Source: Methyloversatilis sp.
GTDB taxonomy: Bacteria; Pseudomonadota; Gammaproteobacteria; Burkholderiales; Rhodocyclaceae
Assembly (NCBI RefSeq): GCF_030698125.1
Contig: NZ_JAUYNV010000017.1
Location: 62,001 to 126,000 of the forward strand
Reading direction: 5' to 3'
Length of the DNA stretch: 64,000 bases
Below, piece by piece: positions 8,556-17,703 of this stretch (positions are counted from its first letter, which is position 1; every line of letters starts with the position of its first letter). The notes under the pieces are model-generated. The model had not been told where the DNA came from, searched no databases, and worked only from the letters and a program-made list of their open reading frames with translations. The translations under genes were made by a program, and so were the position numbers.

Positions 8556-8711
8556 ATGAGTTCCACAATGTTGAAACTGATCGAAGCGGTTCTGGTGTTC
8601 GGCGGTGTGCTCGGATTCGCCGTGTATCAACTGGTATCGGTGCGACGCCAGATCCGCGAAGACCGCGCGCGGGCGGACGCGGCGGACACGGACAACGGCG
8701 CCGCGCACTGA
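8556..8711 (+). CDS. 51-aa single-pass membrane protein between bchO and crtC
   Basis: A short frame starts at ATG 8556 (MSSTMLKLIEAVLVFGGVLG) and stops with TGA at 8709-8711. It has one hydrophobic helix (residues about 6-27), then a basic stretch (VRRQIREDRAR) and an acidic tail. The ribosome site GAAGGAGGGC, six to seven bases before the ATG, is among the best in the window, which is the main argument for it being real. It lies between two minus-strand genes, divergent from bchO (89 bp) and convergent with crtC (stops 2 bp apart). I do not recognise a named family. The size and topology resemble the small accessory membrane proteins of PGCs. The promoter would have to lie in the bchO-orf gap. 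Confidence 0.7.
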   Translation: MSSTMLKLIEAVLVFGGVLGFAVYQLVSVRRQIREDRARADAADTDNGAAH

Positions 8712-8713
8712 GC

Positions 8714-9691
8714 TTACAGCGCCGCGCGCACCCGCGTGCCGCTGCGACGCGGCATGCGGAAGGGCAGCAGGGTCTGCACCCAGCGGCTGCGGAAGCGGTC
8801 GAGATCCAGGCTTTCATGCATGCTGCCGACCGATTCGCCGAGCAGCTGCGTGCGCACCATCGACCGGGCGTAGAACGGTGTGTCTTCCAGCGTTTGCGCC
8901 TGCGGCGCCGCATGCTCGCTGCGCGTGGCGCGACCGACGCGCCACAACGTGGTCGGCAGCTTCTGCTCGGGCGGCGGGTCGAAGCTGCTGAAGCCGCCGC
9001 GGGCATCGAAGCGCAGCGCAAGCGACGCGTTCGACGCATCGCGCCGTGTCACGTCATAGAGCACGGCCGTGTCGCCGCCGCGCAGGCTGGCACGTGACCA
9101 GTGCCAGCGACTGAAGGCGTCTTCGAGTGAGGTTTCGCCGGCGTTGCTGTCGAGATAGCTGTCGCCCTGCCAGTGCAATGCGGGCGCGTCGAGCTGCACG
9201 CTGACCCGCGCGCAGGGCGCGATCGGCGACCACAGGTGGCGCCCTTCGGCGTCGAGCGCGAAGGCGTTGCGCGACAGCACCGGTGACTGTACGCGAACCT
9301 GTCCGCGCAGGCGTTGCGGCAGCGGCGTGGACACTTCATCGAGATCGATCACCAGCGCGTCACCGTCCCAGTGCAGGCGACTCGGGCCGATGGCCAGTTC
9401 ATGGGCCGAACGGCGCAGCGCGCCGACGCCGCGTTCGGTCATTGCCCAGCGCCGGCAGTCGCCGTACAGCGCGACATTGACCGAACAGAAATCCTGCGGA
9501 TCGGCCCGGCCCGGTGCGCGTCGCCGCGCTGCGGCGTAGTACGGCGAAAACACGCTGCCGATGAAGGCGATGATGGTCAGGCCGTAGTGGCCGTCGTCAC
9601 TCATCGCATCGACATACCACCACTGATAGCCGCCCGGCGGCACGCGGGCCGAGAAGTCGCGCGCGTTCATCGGCCTGTTGTGCGCCGGCAT
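8714..9691 (-). CDS. crtC: Hydroxyneurosporene synthase (carotenoid 1,2-hydratase)
   Basis: 325 residues with CrtC hallmarks: GGYQWWYVDAMSDDGHYGLT near the N-terminus, IIAFIGSVFSPYY, and DFCSVNVALYG about 70 residues in. CrtC adds water across the C-1,2 bond of neurosporene or lycopene, preparing substrates for CrtD and CrtF (spheroidene/spirilloxanthin branches). The C-terminal half is less characteristic. Transcription starts in the short crtC-crtE divergent region, which carries two overlapping PpsR-type sites. The stop is TAA at 8714-8716. Confidence 0.93.
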   Translation of the reverse strand: MPAHNRPMNARDFSARVPPGGYQWWYVDAMSDDGHYGLTIIAFIGSVFSPYYAAARRRAPGRADPQDFCSVNVALYGDCRRWAMTERGVGALRRSAHELAIGPSRLHWDGDALVIDLDEVSTPLPQRLRGQVRVQSPVLSRNAFALDAEGRHLWSPIAPCARVSVQLDAPALHWQGDSYLDSNAGETSLEDAFSRWHWSRASLRGGDTAVLYDVTRRDASNASLALRFDARGGFSSFDPPPEQKLPTTLWRVGRATRSEHAAPQAQTLEDTPFYARSMVRTQLLGESVGSMHESLDLDRFRSRWVQTLLPFRMPRRSGTRVRAAL

Positions 9692-9756
9692 CGCTCCGCA
9701 TCCTGCCCGTTTCCGACCTTGTCATGCGCGCTCACGGAAGCTCTTGTAAATCGTGA

Positions 9757-9793
9757 TTGACGTTGCTGAGTGTAATGTCTACATTACATTACA
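9757..9793. promoter_or_regulatory. Divergent crtC/crtE control region with two overlapping PpsR operators
   Basis: Two TGT-N12-ACA motifs overlap in different phase: 9771-9788 and 9776-9793, created by repeated TGTAATGT/ACATTACA. A sigma70-like promoter for crtE, TTGACG (9757-9762) - 17 bp - TACATT (9780-9785), runs through them. The crtE start is about 55 bp downstream of the sites and the crtC start about 80 bp away on the other side, so one bound repressor could silence both. Confidence 0.75.
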
Positions 9794-9847
9794 CGACTAT
9801 GCGACAAGAAAGATTGACAGTCGCGGCGACAACAACAGGAGACGGAC

Positions 9848-10741
9848 ATGGACGGCATGAAGCGTATCGAGCGGGCCCTGAGTGCGGCAGTCGAACAATC
9901 GCTGGAGGCCGCACTGTCGCATGCCGACGGTCCGACCTGCCCGCCGCTGCTGGCGTCCGCCATCCGCTATGCCGTGTTTCCCGGTGGTGCGCGCATCCGC
10001 CCGCGTCTGTGTCTTGCCGCCGCCTGCGCCTGCGGCGAAGACGACACCTCGGTGGCCGATCATGCCGCCGCCGCCATCGAACTGCTGCACTGCGCTTCGC
10101 TGGTGCATGACGATCTGCCCTGCTTCGATGATGCACCGATGCGCCGCGGCAAACCTTCGGTACACAGCGCCTACGGCGAACGCATTGCGGTGCTGGCCGG
10201 CGATGCGCTGATCGTGCTCGCCTTCCAGACCCTGGCGCGTGGGGGCGCGAATGCGCCCTACCGTCTGGTGCCGCTGCTGTCCATCATCGGCCGCGGGGTC
10301 GGCGTGCCGTCGGGCATCGTGGCCGGTCAGGCCTGGGAATGCGAGTCCGACGTCAATCTGCGCGAATACCAGCAGGCCAAGACCGGTTCGCTGTTTGCGT
10401 CGGCCACGATGGCGGGTGCCGCGGCTGCCGGCGCGGATCCCGGCCCCTGGCGTGCGCTCGGCGACTGCATGGGTGAAGCCTTCCAGGTCGCCGACGACAT
10501 CCTCGATGCGGCGTCGGATGCGTCCAGGATCGGCAAGCCGGTCGGCCGCGACGTGGCGCTCGGCCGTCCGAGCGCAGTGCGCGAACTGGGCCTGCACGGT
10601 GCGATCCGTCGCCTCAACCTGCTGGTGGCCGAAGCCATCGATTCGGTACCGGTGTGTTCGGGTGCCGACGGTCTGCGCGCCGTCATCGCGATGGAAGCGT
10701 CGCGGCTGATCCCGCGCGAACTTGCAGACAGCGTTCTCTGA
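9848..10741 (+). CDS. crtE: Geranylgeranyl diphosphate synthase
   Basis: 297 residues, trans-prenyltransferase family. The first Asp-rich motif is LVHDDLPCFDDAPMRRGKPS (about residues 84-103) and the second is QVADDILDAASD (about 213-224). GGARIRPRLCLAAA is the usual N-terminal isoprenyl-PP-binding segment. The product feeds both phytoene synthesis and, in PGCs, the bacteriochlorophyll tail. The start is ATG 9848 with GGAGACGG upstream. crtF follows 38 bp later, probably in the same transcript. Confidence 0.95.
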   Translation: MDGMKRIERALSAAVEQSLEAALSHADGPTCPPLLASAIRYAVFPGGARIRPRLCLAAACACGEDDTSVADHAAAAIELLHCASLVHDDLPCFDDAPMRRGKPSVHSAYGERIAVLAGDALIVLAFQTLARGGANAPYRLVPLLSIIGRGVGVPSGIVAGQAWECESDVNLREYQQAKTGSLFASATMAGAAAAGADPGPWRALGDCMGEAFQVADDILDAASDASRIGKPVGRDVALGRPSAVRELGLHGAIRRLNLLVAEAIDSVPVCSGADGLRAVIAMEASRLIPRELADSVL

Positions 10742-10779
10742 AGCCGGGCCTGCCCGCTTCCTGACCGCGCACAGACGAA

Positions 10780-11955
10780 ATGAGTACCCGGTTCAGCATG
10801 GAGTCGTCGGCCTTCGACGGCGATCGCAAGCCGGGTCTCGCCGATCGCCTGCGTGACGCGGCCGATCGCCTGCTGAGCAGCCCGCGCTTTCATCACTGGG
10901 CGTCTGCGTTTCCGCTGACCCGCTGGAAGGCCCGGCGCGAGGCGCGTGCGCTGTTCGATCTGTGCGGCGGCTTCGTCTATTCGCAGATATTGCTGGCCTG
11001 CGTGCGGGTCGACCTGTTCCGGCTGCTGGCCGGCGGGCCATTGGCGGCAGATCGGATTGCAACGCGCATCGGCATGTCGGACGAAGCGGCCACCCGTCTG
11101 CTCGACGCGGCGGTCGCGCTGCGCCTGGTGGCCCGTCGTTCAGGTGGCCGGTACGGTCTGGGCATGCTGGGCACGGCGATGGTCGCCAACCCGGGCATCG
11201 CGGCGATGGTGGAACACCACGGCCGCATCTACCGCGATTTCGAAGATCCGCTGGCGCTGCTGCGCGGCCTGTCGCAGCGCACCGCGCTGTCGCAATACTG
11301 GCCGTATGCCGGCAACGAACAGGCGTCGGCGCTGGAAGGCGAACGCATCCGCGACTACACGGCGCTGATGGCCGCGTCGCAGCCGATGGTGGCGGCGGAG
11401 GTGCTCGACGCCTATCCGGTCGCCATGCATCGCTGCCTGCTCGACATCGGCGGTGGCGACGGCAGCTTCCTCGCCGCGGCGGCGCAGCGCGCGCCCGACC
11501 TGAAACTTCAGCTGTTCGATCTGCCGGCGGTCGCCGAGCGCGCACGCATGCGTTTCGATGCGGCCGGTCTTGCCGCGCGTGCCACGGCCTTCGGCGGTTC
11601 CTTCCAGTCGGGCGAAATGCCGACCGGTGCCGATCTGGTGTCACTGGTGCGCGTGCTGCACGACCACGACGACGAAGACGTCATGGCGCTGCTGCGGGCC
11701 ATCCATCGTGCGTTGCCGGACGACGGCGTGCTGCTGATTGCCGAACAGATGTCCGGAGTGCGTGGCGCCGAGCCGGTGGGCGATGCCTACTTCGGCTTCT
11801 ACCTGATGGCGATGGGCCGCGGGCGTCCGCGCTCCGAAGCCCGCCTGACCGAAATGCTGCGTGCCGCCGGCTTCTGCCAGATCGGCCTGATTCCGACCCG
11901 TATTCCTTTGCAGACGTGCGTGCTGGTTGCGCGTCCGAAACATTTACAGACATAA
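10780..11955 (+). CDS. crtF: Hydroxyneurosporene O-methyltransferase
   Basis: 391 residues. An N-terminal dimerisation/winged-helix region of the plant-type O-methyltransferase family (FVYSQILLACVRVDLFRLLA, MSDEAATRLLDAAVALRLV) is followed by a SAM-binding Rossmann domain with CLLDIGGGDGSFLAAAAQ at about residue 219. CrtF methylates the C-1 hydroxyl made by CrtC to give methoxylated carotenoids of the spheroidene/spirilloxanthin type. It lies downstream of crtE in the same direction; bchC follows with its own promoter. Confidence 0.93.
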   Translation: MSTRFSMESSAFDGDRKPGLADRLRDAADRLLSSPRFHHWASAFPLTRWKARREARALFDLCGGFVYSQILLACVRVDLFRLLAGGPLAADRIATRIGMSDEAATRLLDAAVALRLVARRSGGRYGLGMLGTAMVANPGIAAMVEHHGRIYRDFEDPLALLRGLSQRTALSQYWPYAGNEQASALEGERIRDYTALMAASQPMVAAEVLDAYPVAMHRCLLDIGGGDGSFLAAAAQRAPDLKLQLFDLPAVAERARMRFDAAGLAARATAFGGSFQSGEMPTGADLVSLVRVLHDHDDEDVMALLRAIHRALPDDGVLLIAEQMSGVRGAEPVGDAYFGFYLMAMGRGRPRSEARLTEMLRAAGFCQIGLIPTRIPLQTCVLVARPKHLQT

Positions 11956-11956
11956 A

Positions 11957-11996
11957 TGTAATGATTAGTTGACACTAATCAGAGTAAGTCTAGAAT
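11957..11996 (+). promoter_or_regulatory. bchC promoter with PpsR operator
   Basis: TGTAATGATTAGTTGACA (11957-11974) is a TGT-N12-ACA site whose right half forms the -35 element TTGACA (11969-11974). A 16-bp spacer then leads to TAGAAT (11991-11996). This probably drives bchC-X-Y-Z and, by read-through, puf. The ATG of bchC is 63 bp downstream of the -10. Confidence 0.75.
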
Positions 11997-12058
11997 GACA
12001 CTCAAGGTGACAAGCAGTCGTGACACATGGACGACGGGGTCCTCAACGCGGAGGCGCG

Positions 12059-12994
12059 ATGAACAGTATTGCCGTAGTACTGAAGCAGCCGGAGCAGTTG
12101 GAGCTGAGCCAGCTCGAACTGACACCGGCAGGCGATGCCGATGTTGTGGTCGACGTCGAGTGGAGCGGCATCAGTACCGGCACCGAGCGCCTGCTGTGGT
12201 CCGGCCGCATGCCGCCGTTCCCCGGCATGGGTTATCCGCTGGTGCCGGGCTATGAATCGGTGGGGCGCGTCAGCGCCGCCGGTGCCACGTCCGGTCTGAA
12301 TGTCGGTGATCACGTATTTGTGCCGGGTGCACGCTGCTTCGGCGAAGTGCGCGGCCTGTTCGGCGGTGCGGCCTCCCGCCTGGTGGTGCCGGCTGCCCGC
12401 ACTGTCACGCTGGACGACAGCTTCGGCGAACGCGGCATCCTGCTGGCGCTTGCGGCGACCGGGCAACATGCGATCGCCGACGGCGATCACCTGCCCGACC
12501 TGATCATCGGCCACGGCGTTCTGGGTCGCATGATCGCCCGCCTGACCGTTGCCGCCGGGGGCGACCCGATCGTGTGGGAACGCAATCCGGCGCGCGCCGA
12601 CGGCGCAGAAGGCTATCGCGTCATCGACCCCGCCACCGACGAGCGCCGCAATTACCGCTGCATCTGCGATGTCAGCGGCGACGGCAGCCTGCTCGACGCA
12701 CTCATTGCCCGGCTGGCCCCGCACGGAGAGATTGTGCTGGCCGGTTTTTACGAAGACGCACTGTCCTTCAACTTCCCGCCGGCCTTCATGCGTGAAGCCC
12801 GCCTGCGCATTGCCGCGCAGTGGCTGGAAAGCGATCTGGTGACGGTGCGCGACATGGCAGCCGCAGGACGGCTGTCGCTCGAAGGTCTGATTACCCACCG
12901 GCAGATTGCGACCGATGCGGATGCGGCATACCGCACGGCGTTTTCCGATCCGGCCTGCCTGAAAATGATTCTCGACTGGAGATCCATGTCATGA
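12059..12994 (+). CDS. bchC: 3-hydroxyethyl bacteriochlorophyllide dehydrogenase
   Basis: 311 residues, zinc-type alcohol-dehydrogenase fold. ISTGTERLLWSGRMPPFPGMG and YPLVPGYESVGRV are hallmark segments of BchC. It oxidises the C-3 hydroxyethyl group of bacteriochlorophyllide to the acetyl group. The start is ATG 12059 with GGAGGCGCG just before it. The stop overlaps the bchX start (ATGA, 12991-12994), giving tight coupling. Confidence 0.96.
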   Translation: MNSIAVVLKQPEQLELSQLELTPAGDADVVVDVEWSGISTGTERLLWSGRMPPFPGMGYPLVPGYESVGRVSAAGATSGLNVGDHVFVPGARCFGEVRGLFGGAASRLVVPAARTVTLDDSFGERGILLALAATGQHAIADGDHLPDLIIGHGVLGRMIARLTVAAGGDPIVWERNPARADGAEGYRVIDPATDERRNYRCICDVSGDGSLLDALIARLAPHGEIVLAGFYEDALSFNFPPAFMREARLRIAAQWLESDLVTVRDMAAAGRLSLEGLITHRQIATDADAAYRTAFSDPACLKMILDWRSMS

Positions 12995-14013
12995 GCGACG
13001 CCTGCGGAACATCGTCCGGCACTTCGCCGATCAAGTTCGACCTGAACAAGGTGCTGCGTGCCGAAGCCGCCATCGATCCGGATCCGGTTCCGACCGGTGA
13101 AGCGACCAAGACGACGCAGATCATCGCGATCTACGGCAAGGGCGGCATCGGCAAGAGCTTCACGCTCGCCAACCTCAGCTACATGATGGCGCAGCAGGGC
13201 AAGAAGGTATTGCTGATCGGCTGCGACCCGAAGAGCGACACCACCAGCCTGCTGTTCGGTGGCAAGGCCTGCCCGACCATCATCGAAACGAGCAGCAAGA
13301 AGAAGCTCGCCGGCGAGGAAGTCAAGATCGGCGATGTCTGCTTCATCCGCGATGGCGTGTTCGCCATGGAACTGGGCGGACCGGAAGTCGGTCGCGGCTG
13401 CGGCGGTCGCGGCATCATCCACGGCTTCGAAACGCTCGAAAAGCTGGGCTTCCACGACTGGGGCTTCGACTACGTGCTGCTCGACTTCCTGGGCGACGTG
13501 GTGTGCGGCGGCTTCGGTCTGCCGATCGCCCGCGACATGTGCCAGAAGGTCATCGTCGTCGCCAGCAACGACCTGCAGAGCCTGTACGTCGCCAACAACG
13601 TGTGCAGTGCGGTCGAATACTTCCGCAAGCTCGGTGGCAACGTCGGCGTGGCCGGCGTGGTGATCAACCGCGACGACGGCACCGGCGAGGCGGCGCAATT
13701 TGCCGAAGCCGCCGGCATACCGGTGCTGGCCACGATTCCCGCCAACGACGACATCCGCCGCAAGAGCGCCAGCTACGAAATCATCGGCCGGCCCGGCTCG
13801 CAGTGGGCGCCGCTGTTCGAGGAACTGGCGATGAATGTGGCCGAAGCGCCGCCGGTACGGCCGAAACCGATGACGCAGGACGGGCTGCTGGGCCTGTTCG
13901 CCGCCGATGTCACGGGGCGCGACTATGTGATGACGCCGGCCACCGTGGCCGACATGCTGGGCAAGGATGAAGTGATCAAGCCCACGCTCGAAGTGGTGTA
14001 CGACACCGTTTGA
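12991..14013 (+). CDS. bchX: Chlorophyllide reductase iron protein X
   Basis: 340 residues, NifH/BchL superfamily. The P-loop [18 protein letters not shown] lies at about residues 46-63. Cys residues for the intersubunit 4Fe-4S cluster are seen in GRGCGGRGII and [11 protein letters not shown]. It supplies electrons with ATP hydrolysis to BchYZ, which reduces the C7-C8 bond to give the bacteriochlorin ring. The KSF after the P-loop and the longer N-terminal arm separate it from BchL (28049-28978). Confidence 0.97.
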   Translation: MSDACGTSSGTSPIKFDLNKVLRAEAAIDPDPVPTGEATKTTQIIAIYGKGGIGKSFTLANLSYMMAQQGKKVLLIGCDPKSDTTSLLFGGKACPTIIETSSKKKLAGEEVKIGDVCFIRDGVFAMELGGPEVGRGCGGRGIIHGFETLEKLGFHDWGFDYVLLDFLGDVVCGGFGLPIARDMCQKVIVVASNDLQSLYVANNVCSAVEYFRKLGGNVGVAGVVINRDDGTGEAAQFAEAAGIPVLATIPANDDIRRKSASYEIIGRPGSQWAPLFEELAMNVAEAPPVRPKPMTQDGLLGLFAADVTGRDYVMTPATVADMLGKDEVIKPTLEVVYDTV

Positions 14014-14023
14014 GGTGGCCACC

Positions 14024-15550
14024 ATGTCCAACATTTCCGACATCAAGGTCATCAACGCCGATGCGCTGAAAAGCGACGGTCTGGGCTGTCATGCCGGTCG
14101 CGACCAGCTGGAGGGTGCGGCCCGCGCCGCCGGCAAGAGCGATGTGCTGGATCAGTACGCCGCGGATTATCCGAAGGGTCCGCATGACCAGCCGCAGTCG
14201 ATGTGTCCGGCCTTCGGCTCGCTGCGTGTCGGCCTGCGCATGCGCCGCACTGCGACCGTGCTGTCGGGCTCGGCCTGCTGCGTCTATGGACTGACCTTCA
14301 CCTCGCACTTCTACGGTGCGCGTCGCAGCGTGGGTTACGTGCCGTTCAACAGCGAATCGCTGGTGACCGGCAAGCTGTTCGAAGATATCCGCGAAGCGGT
14401 GTTCAAGCTGGCGGATCCGGCGCAGTACGACGCAGTGGTCATCATCAACCTGTGCGTGCCGACCGCCAGTGGTGTGCCGCTGCAGCTGCTGCCCAAGGAC
14501 ATCAACGGCGTGCGTATCATCGGCATCGACGTGCCGGGTTTCGGCGTGCCGACGCACGCCGAGGCAAAGGACGTACTGGCCGGCGCGATGCTGAGATACG
14601 CACGCACCGAAGCCGAGCAGGGCCCGGTGCAGGCGCCGCGCAACGGCATCAGCGACAAGCCCACGGTCGCCCTGGTGGGCGAAATGTTTCCGGTGGATCC
14701 GGTCGGCATCGGTGCAATGCTGGAACCCCTTGGCCTGGCGGCTGGTCCGGTGGTCCCGACGCGTGAGTGGCGCGAGCTGTACGCAGCCCTCGATTGCGCC
14801 GTGGTGGCGGGGATCCATCCTTTCTACACCGCGAGTTTCCGTGAATTCGAAACCGCAGGGCGCGCCATCGTCGGTTCGGCGCCGGTCGGACACGACGGCA
14901 CCGATGCATGGCTGCAGGCCATCGGCAATGCGTGCAATGTCGGACAGGCGCAGATCGATGCGGCCAGAAACCGCTTCCTGCCGGCCATCCGTGGCGCGCT
15001 GTCGGCCAATCCGATCAAGGGTCGCATCACGCTGAGCGGCTATGAAGGGTCGGAACTGCTGGTCGCCCGCCTGCTGGTCGAAAGCGGCGCCGACCTGCGC
15101 TACGTCGGCACGGCCTGCCCGCAGACGGTGCACAGCGCGGCCGACCTCAACTGGCTGAACGCGCACGGCGTCCATGTGCAGTACCGCGCGTCGCTGGAGC
15201 AGGATCTGGCGGCAATGCACGAATTCAAGCCCGACCTGGCGATCGGCACGACGCCCATCGTGCAAGCGGCGAAGGAAGCGCGCATTCCGGGTCTGTACTT
15301 CACGAACCTGATTTCCGCCCGCCCGCTGATGGGACCGGCCGGTGCCGGCTCGCTGGCTACCGTGATCAACAGCGCCATCGCCAACAAGGCGCGCTTCGAC
15401 ACCATGAGCGACTTCTTCGAAGGCGTCGGCACCCGGCACACCGCCGGTGTCTGGCAGGAATCGCCGAAGGACCATCCCGAGTTCCGCACCGCCTACAAGG
15501 CGAAAATGGCCAGGCTGGCCAAGGCGCGCAGCGTAGAGGAGGCCATATGA
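14024..15550 (+). CDS. bchY: Chlorophyllide reductase subunit Y
   Basis: 508 residues, NifD/BchN-like catalytic subunit of chlorophyllide a reductase. Typical segments are [40 protein letters not shown] and [20 protein letters not shown], with the Cys residues that bind the 4Fe-4S cluster shared with BchZ. The start chosen is ATG 14024, with GAGGTGG just upstream; an in-frame GTG three codons earlier is possible. It is separated from bchZ by 85 bp holding a strong palindromic element. Confidence 0.96.
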   Translation: MSNISDIKVINADALKSDGLGCHAGRDQLEGAARAAGKSDVLDQYAADYPKGPHDQPQSMCPAFGSLRVGLRMRRTATVLSGSACCVYGLTFTSHFYGARRSVGYVPFNSESLVTGKLFEDIREAVFKLADPAQYDAVVIINLCVPTASGVPLQLLPKDINGVRIIGIDVPGFGVPTHAEAKDVLAGAMLRYARTEAEQGPVQAPRNGISDKPTVALVGEMFPVDPVGIGAMLEPLGLAAGPVVPTREWRELYAALDCAVVAGIHPFYTASFREFETAGRAIVGSAPVGHDGTDAWLQAIGNACNVGQAQIDAARNRFLPAIRGALSANPIKGRITLSGYEGSELLVARLLVESGADLRYVGTACPQTVHSAADLNWLNAHGVHVQYRASLEQDLAAMHEFKPDLAIGTTPIVQAAKEARIPGLYFTNLISARPLMGPAGAGSLATVINSAIANKARFDTMSDFFEGVGTRHTAGVWQESPKDHPEFRTAYKAKMARLAKARSVEEAI

Positions 15551-15584
15551 GGCCGAATCGGAGCCCCCGCGCCAAACATCGGCT

Positions 15585-15626
15585 GCCCCCCGAGGGGGCG
15601 GTCGCCCTCCTTCGGACGGCCGGGCG
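15585..15626. repeat. REP-like palindromic element between bchY and bchZ
   Basis: Two hairpins sit side by side in the 85-bp gap: GCCCCC-CGA-GGGGGC (15585-15599) and a CGCCC...GGGCG stem enclosing TCCTTCGGA (15603-15626). The string closely resembles the GC-rich intergenic REP-type repeats common in betaproteobacterial chromosomes. Inside this operon it may affect mRNA stability between bchY and bchZ. It ends just before the bchZ ribosome site GGCGGAGG. Confidence 0.6.
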
Positions 15627-15635
15627 GAGGACGAC

Positions 15636-17084
15636 ATGCTAGTCCTCGATCACGATCGCGCAGGCGGCTACTGGGGTGCGGTGTATGTGTTCACCGCCGT
15701 CAAGGGACTGCAGGTGGTCATCGATGGTCCGGTCGGTTGCGAAAACCTTCCGGTCACCTCGGTGCTGCACTACACCGACGGCCTGCCGCCGCATGAACTG
15801 CCCATCGTGGTGACCGGACTGGCCGAAGAGCAGCTCGGGCGCGAAGGTACCGAAGGCGCGATGAAGCGCGCGCACGCGGTGCTCGATCCCGACATGCCGG
15901 CCGTGGTGGTCACCGGTTCCATCGCCGAAATGATCGGCGGCGGTGTGACGCCCGAAGGCACGAACATCCAGCGTTTCCTGCCGCGCACCATCGACGAGGA
16001 CCAGTGGCAGTGCGCGAATCGCGCCATCAACTGGCTCTGGACACAGTACGGCACGAAGAAGATTCCGGAGCGCAAGCCGCGCGCCGAAGGCGAAAAGCCG
16101 CGGGTGAACATCATCGGGCCGATCTACGGCACCTTCAACACGCCGAGTGATCTGGCCGAAATCCGCCGCCTGGTCGAAGGCATCGGCTGCGAAATCAATA
16201 TGGTGTTCCCGCTCGGGAGTCACCTGGCCGACGTACCGAAGCTGGTCAATGCCGACGTCAATGTCTGCATGTACCGGGAATTCGGTCGCCTGCTCTGCGA
16301 AACGCTCGAACGTCCCTACCTGCAGGCGCCGATCGGCCTGCATAGCACAACCCTTTTCCTGCGCAAGCTGGGCGAACTGACCGGTGTCGATCCGGAGCCG
16401 TTCATCGAGCGCGAGAAGCACACCACGATCAAGCCGATCTGGGACCTGTGGCGCTCGGTCACCCAGGATTTCTTCGGCACCGCCAGCTTCGCCGTGGTCG
16501 CCAACGAAACCTACGCGCGCGGCCTGCGCCACTTCCTCGAGGAAGACATGGGCCTGCCGTGCAACTTCGCGGTGTCGCGCTGCCCCGGGCAGAAGACCGA
16601 CAACGCGGACGTGCGTCGTCTGGTGCGCGAGAAGACGCCGCTGGTGATGTTCGGCAGCTACAACGAACGCATGTACATGGCCGAATGCGGCGCCCGCGCC
16701 AGCTATATCCCGTCGTCCTTCCCGGGCGCCATCATCCGCCGCCACACGGGCACGCCCTTCATGGGCTACGCCGGTGCGACGTATGTGGTGCAGGAGGTGT
16801 GCAACGCGCTGTTCGACGCGCTGTTCCACATCCTGCCGCTGGCTACCGACATGGACCGGGTCGATCCGACGCCTGCACGCATCACGCGCGCCGATACGCG
16901 TCCGTGGGATGACGAGGCGCAGCGCCTGCTCGACCAGTACGTGAATGAGAAACCCTTTCTGGTCCGCATCTCGGCCGCCAAGCGCCTGCGCGACCGGGCG
17001 GAAGAAGACGCCCGCCGCGCCGATGAAGCGCGCATCACGGCGGAACGGGTCATGAATGCGCGCCTTGCGCTCGAGCCGACATGA
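15636..17084 (+). CDS. bchZ: Chlorophyllide reductase subunit Z
   Basis: 482 residues, NifK/BchB-like subunit. It begins [18 protein letters not shown] and continues with [20 protein letters not shown], where the cluster-ligand Cys is visible. [21 protein letters not shown] and the [17 protein letters not shown] region are strongly BchZ-like. It forms the BchY2Z2 complex that accepts electrons from BchX. The start is ATG 15636 with GGAGG seven bases upstream. pufB follows 158 bp downstream. Confidence 0.97.
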   Translation: MLVLDHDRAGGYWGAVYVFTAVKGLQVVIDGPVGCENLPVTSVLHYTDGLPPHELPIVVTGLAEEQLGREGTEGAMKRAHAVLDPDMPAVVVTGSIAEMIGGGVTPEGTNIQRFLPRTIDEDQWQCANRAINWLWTQYGTKKIPERKPRAEGEKPRVNIIGPIYGTFNTPSDLAEIRRLVEGIGCEINMVFPLGSHLADVPKLVNADVNVCMYREFGRLLCETLERPYLQAPIGLHSTTLFLRKLGELTGVDPEPFIEREKHTTIKPIWDLWRSVTQDFFGTASFAVVANETYARGLRHFLEEDMGLPCNFAVSRCPGQKTDNADVRRLVREKTPLVMFGSYNERMYMAECGARASYIPSSFPGAIIRRHTGTPFMGYAGATYVVQEVCNALFDALFHILPLATDMDRVDPTPARITRADTRPWDDEAQRLLDQYVNEKPFLVRISAAKRLRDRAEEDARRADEARITAERVMNARLALEPT

Positions 17085-17129
17085 GTGCGGCCGTCCGACA
17101 AGGCGCAGTGACAGAAAACGAAAGATGCG

Positions 17130-17224
17130 TCCGGTCTGACCGGAACACGATCTTCCGGGGTGCGATCCGCCTCGAAAGTCCCTGCCGCGCGGGATTTGCG
17201 CGGTGGTAATACGGCCGAAAGGCC
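17130..17224 (+). promoter_or_regulatory. bchZ-pufB leader with hairpins; no pufQ
   Basis: The 158-bp gap holds a hairpin TCCGGT-CTG-ACCGGA (17130-17144) and a small GGCC-GAAA-GGCC stem (17213-17224) just before the pufB ribosome site. There is no room for and no trace of pufQ, and no TGT-N12-ACA site. puf may therefore rely on read-through from bchC plus an unrecognised local promoter. The tetraloop next to the AGGAGG could modulate pufB translation. Confidence 0.4.
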
Positions 17225-17242
17225 CATCAGGAGGTAAATGTT

Positions 17243-17473
17243 ATGGCTGATGCCAATAGCGGATCCCTGTCAGGACTGACAGCTTCCGAGGCGCGTGAAT
17301 TCCACGCCATTTTCATGACGAGTTTCATCGTCTTTCTTGTCGTCGCAATCGTTGCACACATCCTCGTCTGGAACTGGCGTCCGTGGCTGCCGGGTTCGGA
17401 AGGTTATGCGTCACTGATTGAAGGCGTCCGGGCAGCGACGTACTCAGTCATTCCTTACATCTATCAGGCATAG
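17243..17473 (+). CDS. pufB: Light-harvesting LH1 beta chain
   Basis: 76 residues. The core [20 protein letters not shown], the membrane helix with AIVAH (the BChl-ligating His, about residue 39) and the terminal NWRPWLPG are the LH1 beta signature. The ribosome site AGGAGGT is eight bases upstream. Unusual: after the point where LH1 beta chains normally stop (near WRPWLPG), about 25 more residues continue ([20 protein letters not shown] and a few more). The extension is mildly hydrophobic and may be cleaved or may contact neighbouring rings. pufA starts 10 bp after the stop. Confidence 0.96.
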   Translation: MADANSGSLSGLTASEAREFHAIFMTSFIVFLVVAIVAHILVWNWRPWLPGSEGYASLIEGVRAATYSVIPYIYQA

Positions 17474-17483
17474 GAGCAAAAAT

Positions 17484-17684
17484 ATGTGGCGTATATGGAT
17501 GTTGTTCGATCCGCGCAGATCACTGGTAGCTCTGTTTACCTTTCTGTTTGTGCTCGCGATCGTGATTCATTTCATTCTTCTCAGTACCGATCGCTTCAAC
17601 TGGATCGAAGGACCGAGCAAGAAGCCGATGGCTGCGGCAAGTGTCGCAATGCCGGCACCGGTTGCACTGAATCAGGTGCAGTAA
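17484..17684 (+). CDS. pufA: Light-harvesting LH1 alpha chain
   Basis: 66 residues: [20 protein letters not shown], then a single membrane helix with the BChl-ligand His ([13 protein letters not shown]) and FNWIEG, typical of LH1 alpha. A flexible Ala/Pro-rich C-terminal tail of about 20 residues may be processed. Ribosome site TAGGAGC upstream. It is followed by the strong hairpin at 17704-17730 before pufL. Confidence 0.96.
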   Translation: MWRIWMLFDPRRSLVALFTFLFVLAIVIHFILLSTDRFNWIEGPSKKPMAAASVAMPAPVALNQVQ

Positions 17685-17703
17685 AGAGGAAGGCGCAAGT
17701 CTG

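Noticed and set aside
17085-17242. pufQ or a small ORF before pufB
   Set aside because: No frame with a start, ribosome site and hydrophobic stretch fits in the 158 bp.
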